Assembly (NCBI GenBank): GCA_040904405.1
Contig: JBBDTK010000145.1
Location: forward strand, 1 to 15,532
Source of the DNA: VRUE01 sp040904405
Lineage (GTDB): Bacteria > Actinomycetota > Thermoleophilia > Solirubrobacterales > 70-9
Direction: 5' to 3'
DNA: 15,532 bases
The notes beneath the pieces are model-generated. The model saw only the letters and a program-made list of their open reading frames with translations. It was not told where the DNA came from and ran no database searches. Numbering within the stretch: the stretch's first letter is position 1; each line of letters starts with the position of its first letter. This document shows positions 12,820 through 15,532 of this stretch, piece by piece. A program made the translations under genes and the position numbers.

Positions 12820-13625
12820 GCGAAGCGGGCGGCAGCGCGATCCCAACCCCCCGCGCGCTGGCGCTGGGGATCGTCCAGGGCCCGGCGGAGCTGCTGCCGG
12901 TCTCCTCCTCCGCCCACATCGTGCTGCTGCCCTGGCTCGCCGGCTGGGACTGGGAGCGGCTCGACCCGGAGCTGCGCAAGAGCTTCGAGGTGGCCCTGCA
13001 CGGCGGCGCGGCGGCGGCGCTGCTGATCGGCCAGCGCGAGGCGATCCTCGCGGAGCTGCGCTCCTTCGACGGGCACAGGGCGCTGCTTCTCGGCCTCTCA
13101 TTCGTGCCCGCCGCGGTCGTCGGCTACGCGCTGGAGCGGCCGATCGAGCAGCGGCTCGGCGGGCCGAGGGCGACCGCGATCGGCCTGCTCGCCGGCGCCG
13201 CGGCGATGCTGCTCGCCGACACCCGGCCGCAGCGGCGCGGGCAGGGCGACGCGACCGCTGCCGACGGGCTGGCGCTTGGCATCGCCCAGGCGGCCGCCCT
13301 CGCCCCCGGCGTCTCCCGCAACGGGGTCACCCTGGCGGCGGCCCGCTGGCGCGGCTTCTCCCGCGACCAGGCCAACCTGCTCTCGCGCACGATCGCGTTG
13401 CCGATCATCGTCGGCGCCACCATGCTCAAGGGAGAGCGCCTGCGACGCCGCGGCGCCTCCCCCGCCCTGCGCCGCTCGCTGGCCCTCGGCGCCGCCGCCT
13501 CCTTCGCCTCCACCCTCGCCTCGCAGCGCCTGATCCGCCTGGTCGAGCGCGACCGGGCGCTGTGGCCCTACGCGGCGTACCGGGCCGCCCTCGCTGCCGC
13601 CGTGGTCCTGAAACTCCGTCGGTAG
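12816..13625 (+). CDS. uppP: Undecaprenyl-diphosphatase UppP (BacA)
   Basis: This 269-residue polytopic membrane enzyme removes a phosphate from undecaprenyl diphosphate outside the membrane, regenerating the lipid carrier. Motif 1, GIVQGPAELLPVSSSAHI (18-35), carries the (E/Q)xxxE pair Q21/E25 and H34. Motif 2, APGVSRNGVTL (163-173), carries R168, with Asn where Ser is usual (SRSG). I place the start at TTG 12816, which shares TTGA with the dedA stop: the frame has no ATG/GTG before the first motif, and the overlap indicates translational coupling. It may be divergent in the family, since the common EFLP is ELLP here, but both catalytic motifs are intact. Loss would affect wall and polysaccharide synthesis alike. 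Confidence 0.92.
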   Translation: MSEAGGSAIPTPRALALGIVQGPAELLPVSSSAHIVLLPWLAGWDWERLDPELRKSFEVALHGGAAAALLIGQREAILAELRSFDGHRALLLGLSFVPAAVVGYALERPIEQRLGGPRATAIGLLAGAAAMLLADTRPQRRGQGDATAADGLALGIAQAAALAPGVSRNGVTLAAARWRGFSRDQANLLSRTIALPIIVGATMLKGERLRRRGASPALRRSLALGAAASFASTLASQRLIRLVERDRALWPYAAYRAALAAAVVLKLRR

Positions 13626-13701
13626 CGGCGATTGCCAAAACTTGGAGAAACTTGGAGTCGATTTGGAGTTGTAACCCGCAGGGCCTGAAAGAATCGCCCG
13701 C
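13626..13701. promoter_or_regulatory. purM upstream region with three phased TTGGAG repeats
   Basis: CTTGGAG (13641-13647), CTTGGAG (13651-13657) and TTTGGAG (13662-13668) recur at 10- and 11-base steps, i.e. on the same face of the helix. The block is AT-richer than anything nearby. AAGAAT (13689-13694) could be a weak -10 for a near-leaderless purM message. It could be a regulator site, a -35 cluster or a chance repeat. Confidence 0.45.
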
Positions 13702-14718
<1,017 letters not shown>

Positions 14719-14720
14719 CC

Positions 14721-14772
14721 GAGCCCGAATCCACCGACTCGCCGGCCTCTCCGACTCGGTGGATTCGGGCTC
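14721..14772. terminator. 17-bp-stem bidirectional terminator hairpin
   Basis: GAGCCCGAATCCACCGA (14721-14737) pairs perfectly with 14756-14772 around an 18-base loop. It begins two bases after the purM stop and its right arm overlaps the stop codon (14771-14773) of the convergent HD-GYP-like gene. There is no T-run, as is common in high-GC actinobacteria. Its ends, GAGCCC/GGGCTC, are the same six bases that end both family A repeats. Confidence 0.8.
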
Positions 14773-15532
14773 AGTCGAGGTCGTCGGCGCGCGGGAGGCG
14801 AGGCAGCTCGACGGCCGGGACCTCGGGGAGGGCGGGGTCGAGCGGGGGAACGACCTTGACGACCTCATCGGCCGTCTCCTCCACCGTCCGGACCGCGTCG
14901 CGGACCGGGGTCGGCTCCGGCTCCGGCTCCTTCGGCCTGCTCGGGTCGGGCGACGGGGAGCTTCGCGGGCGATCTGCGGGGGCGGGCCCGGCGGAGTCGC
15001 CGCCGGAGTCCGCTCCGTCGCCGCGCAGGCCGGCGTCGCCGGCGTCCGCGGGGGACGCCGCCCGTCCGCGCGGGCCATCCTGGGCGCCGACGCGGCGGCG
15101 GTCACGCGGCGCGCCGTCGCCGTCGCGCGAATCGGCTCCGCCCCGCGCGGAGCTCACGACCCGCCCGCTGGCCGGCTCGGCGGCGAACGGCTCGGCCTCG
15201 GCGCGCCTCCCGTCGTCGGCCTGGAGCGCCGCCCCGCTCAGGGCGACGGTGGCGAGGGAGGCGGCGGCCACCTTGGACGTGCCCGCGGCGGCGCTCAGGC
15301 CCGAGCGGCCGAGCAGCGGTTGGACGAGCTGCCGGCCGCCGTTGACGAGCACCGCCCAGACCGCCACCCGGCGATGGCCGCCGTAGTGGCTTCGAAAGGC
15401 CCGGACGGCGTCGGCGTCGAGCTGCGCCGCGGCCTCGGAGCCGAGCAGCGCGAACGCCTCGCGGTGGGACATGGCGGCGCGGTAGGGGCGCTCCGAGGTG
15501 AGCGCGTCGAACGTGTCGGCGACGGAGATGAT
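14771..15532 (-). CDS. Partial HD-GYP-type protein with membrane segment and acidic/proline-rich tail
   Basis: The frame is open to the right edge. Its first visible residues, IISVADTFDALTSERPYRAA, continue into MSHREAFALLGSEAAAQLDA, the well-known C-terminal end of HD-GYP domains (cyclic-di-GMP phosphodiesterase fold). The HD and GYP metal motifs would lie outside the window, so activity cannot be judged. An ATG at 15472 is therefore internal, not the start. After the domain comes a hydrophobic stretch (SKVAAASLATVALSGAALQA), then about 150 residues of low-complexity sequence rich in Arg/Gly/Asp, then Pro/Glu, ending PAVELPRLPRADDLD. The gene converges on purM. A plausible reading is a signalling enzyme tethered to the membrane by its C-terminus, with the tail outside or in the cell wall. 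Confidence 0.75.
   Translation of the reverse strand: MISVADTFDALTSERPYRAAMSHREAFALLGSEAAAQLDADAVRAFRSHYGGHRRVAVWAVLVNGGRQLVQPLLGRSGLSAAAGTSKVAAASLATVALSGAALQADDGRRAEAEPFAAEPASGRVVSSARGGADSRDGDGAPRDRRRVGAQDGPRGRAASPADAGDAGLRGDGADSGGDSAGPAPADRPRSSPSPDPSRPKEPEPEPTPVRDAVRTVEETADEVVKVVPPLDPALPEVPAVELPRLPRADDLD

Noticed and set aside
10219..13101. A 960-codon minus-strand open frame
   Set aside because: An out-of-frame shadow of the dehydratase and of dedA/uppP; Arg/Pro/Ala-rich nonsense translation.
9048..13625. A 1525-codon open frame on the plus strand
   Set aside because: Most of it lies antisense to the capD-like and LytR_C genes and out of frame with dedA, with repetitive His/Asp/Gly-rich translation. 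Only its final part, from the TTG at 12816, is a real gene (uppP).
15470..15472. ATG as the start of a separate 233-residue gene
   Set aside because: The 20 codons upstream to the window edge are in frame and encode the conserved HD-GYP segment VADTFDALTSERPYR, so the gene begins outside the window.

Overview
This window is very GC-rich. It has tightly packed genes, frequent GTG/TTG starts, 4-base stop/start overlaps and almost no Shine-Dalgarno sites. Together with the protein content, this points to a high-GC actinobacterium, plausibly of the Thermoleophilia/Solirubrobacterales type. The lineage is an inference from style, not a marker-gene call. 

Most of the window is a cell-surface polysaccharide locus of the lipid-linked, flippase/polymerase kind. 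From left to right it holds: a partial FemAB/GNAT-like gene and a GNAT acetyltransferase (1-833, minus); a small initiating phosphoglycosyl transferase (1125-1688, minus); a membrane GT2 glycosyltransferase (1792-2916, minus); a GT4 glycosyltransferase (3053-4375, minus); and a divergent WbbL-like GT2 (4470-5558, plus). A minus-strand operon then runs from 12083 down to 5668: a CapD/WbpM-type nucleotide-sugar dehydratase, a LytR_C-domain membrane protein, a small FlgD-Ig-like membrane protein, an O-antigen ligase/polymerase and an oligosaccharide flippase. Facing away from it, dedA and uppP overlap by 4 bases and would recycle the undecaprenyl carrier. purM (purine synthesis) follows. The window closes with the C-terminal part of an HD-GYP-type protein with an odd proline/acid-rich tail. 

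In this reading, CapD makes the UDP-sugar, the phosphoglycosyl transferase loads it on undecaprenyl phosphate, and the three glycosyltransferases extend it. The flippase exports it, the ligase/polymerase joins it, and UppP plus DedA return the carrier. 

The most unusual content is a set of palindromic DNA elements. Family A has two 113-bp copies (1012-1124 and 5543-5655), about 88% identical, with 20-bp arms that differ by compensatory base pairs. Family B has two copies with a shared core: one at a gene end (2944-3060), and one of exactly 108 bp (8281-8388) lying in frame inside the O-antigen ligase gene, where it encodes 36 extra residues. Unrelated long inverted repeats sit at 1694-1799, 14721-14772 and 1-34. 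Nearly all non-internal copies touch or overlap a stop codon. The in-frame insertion resembles, in principle, the Rickettsia palindromic elements, and I regard it as the best candidate for something undescribed here. I saw no tRNA, rRNA, CRISPR array, transposase or origin.
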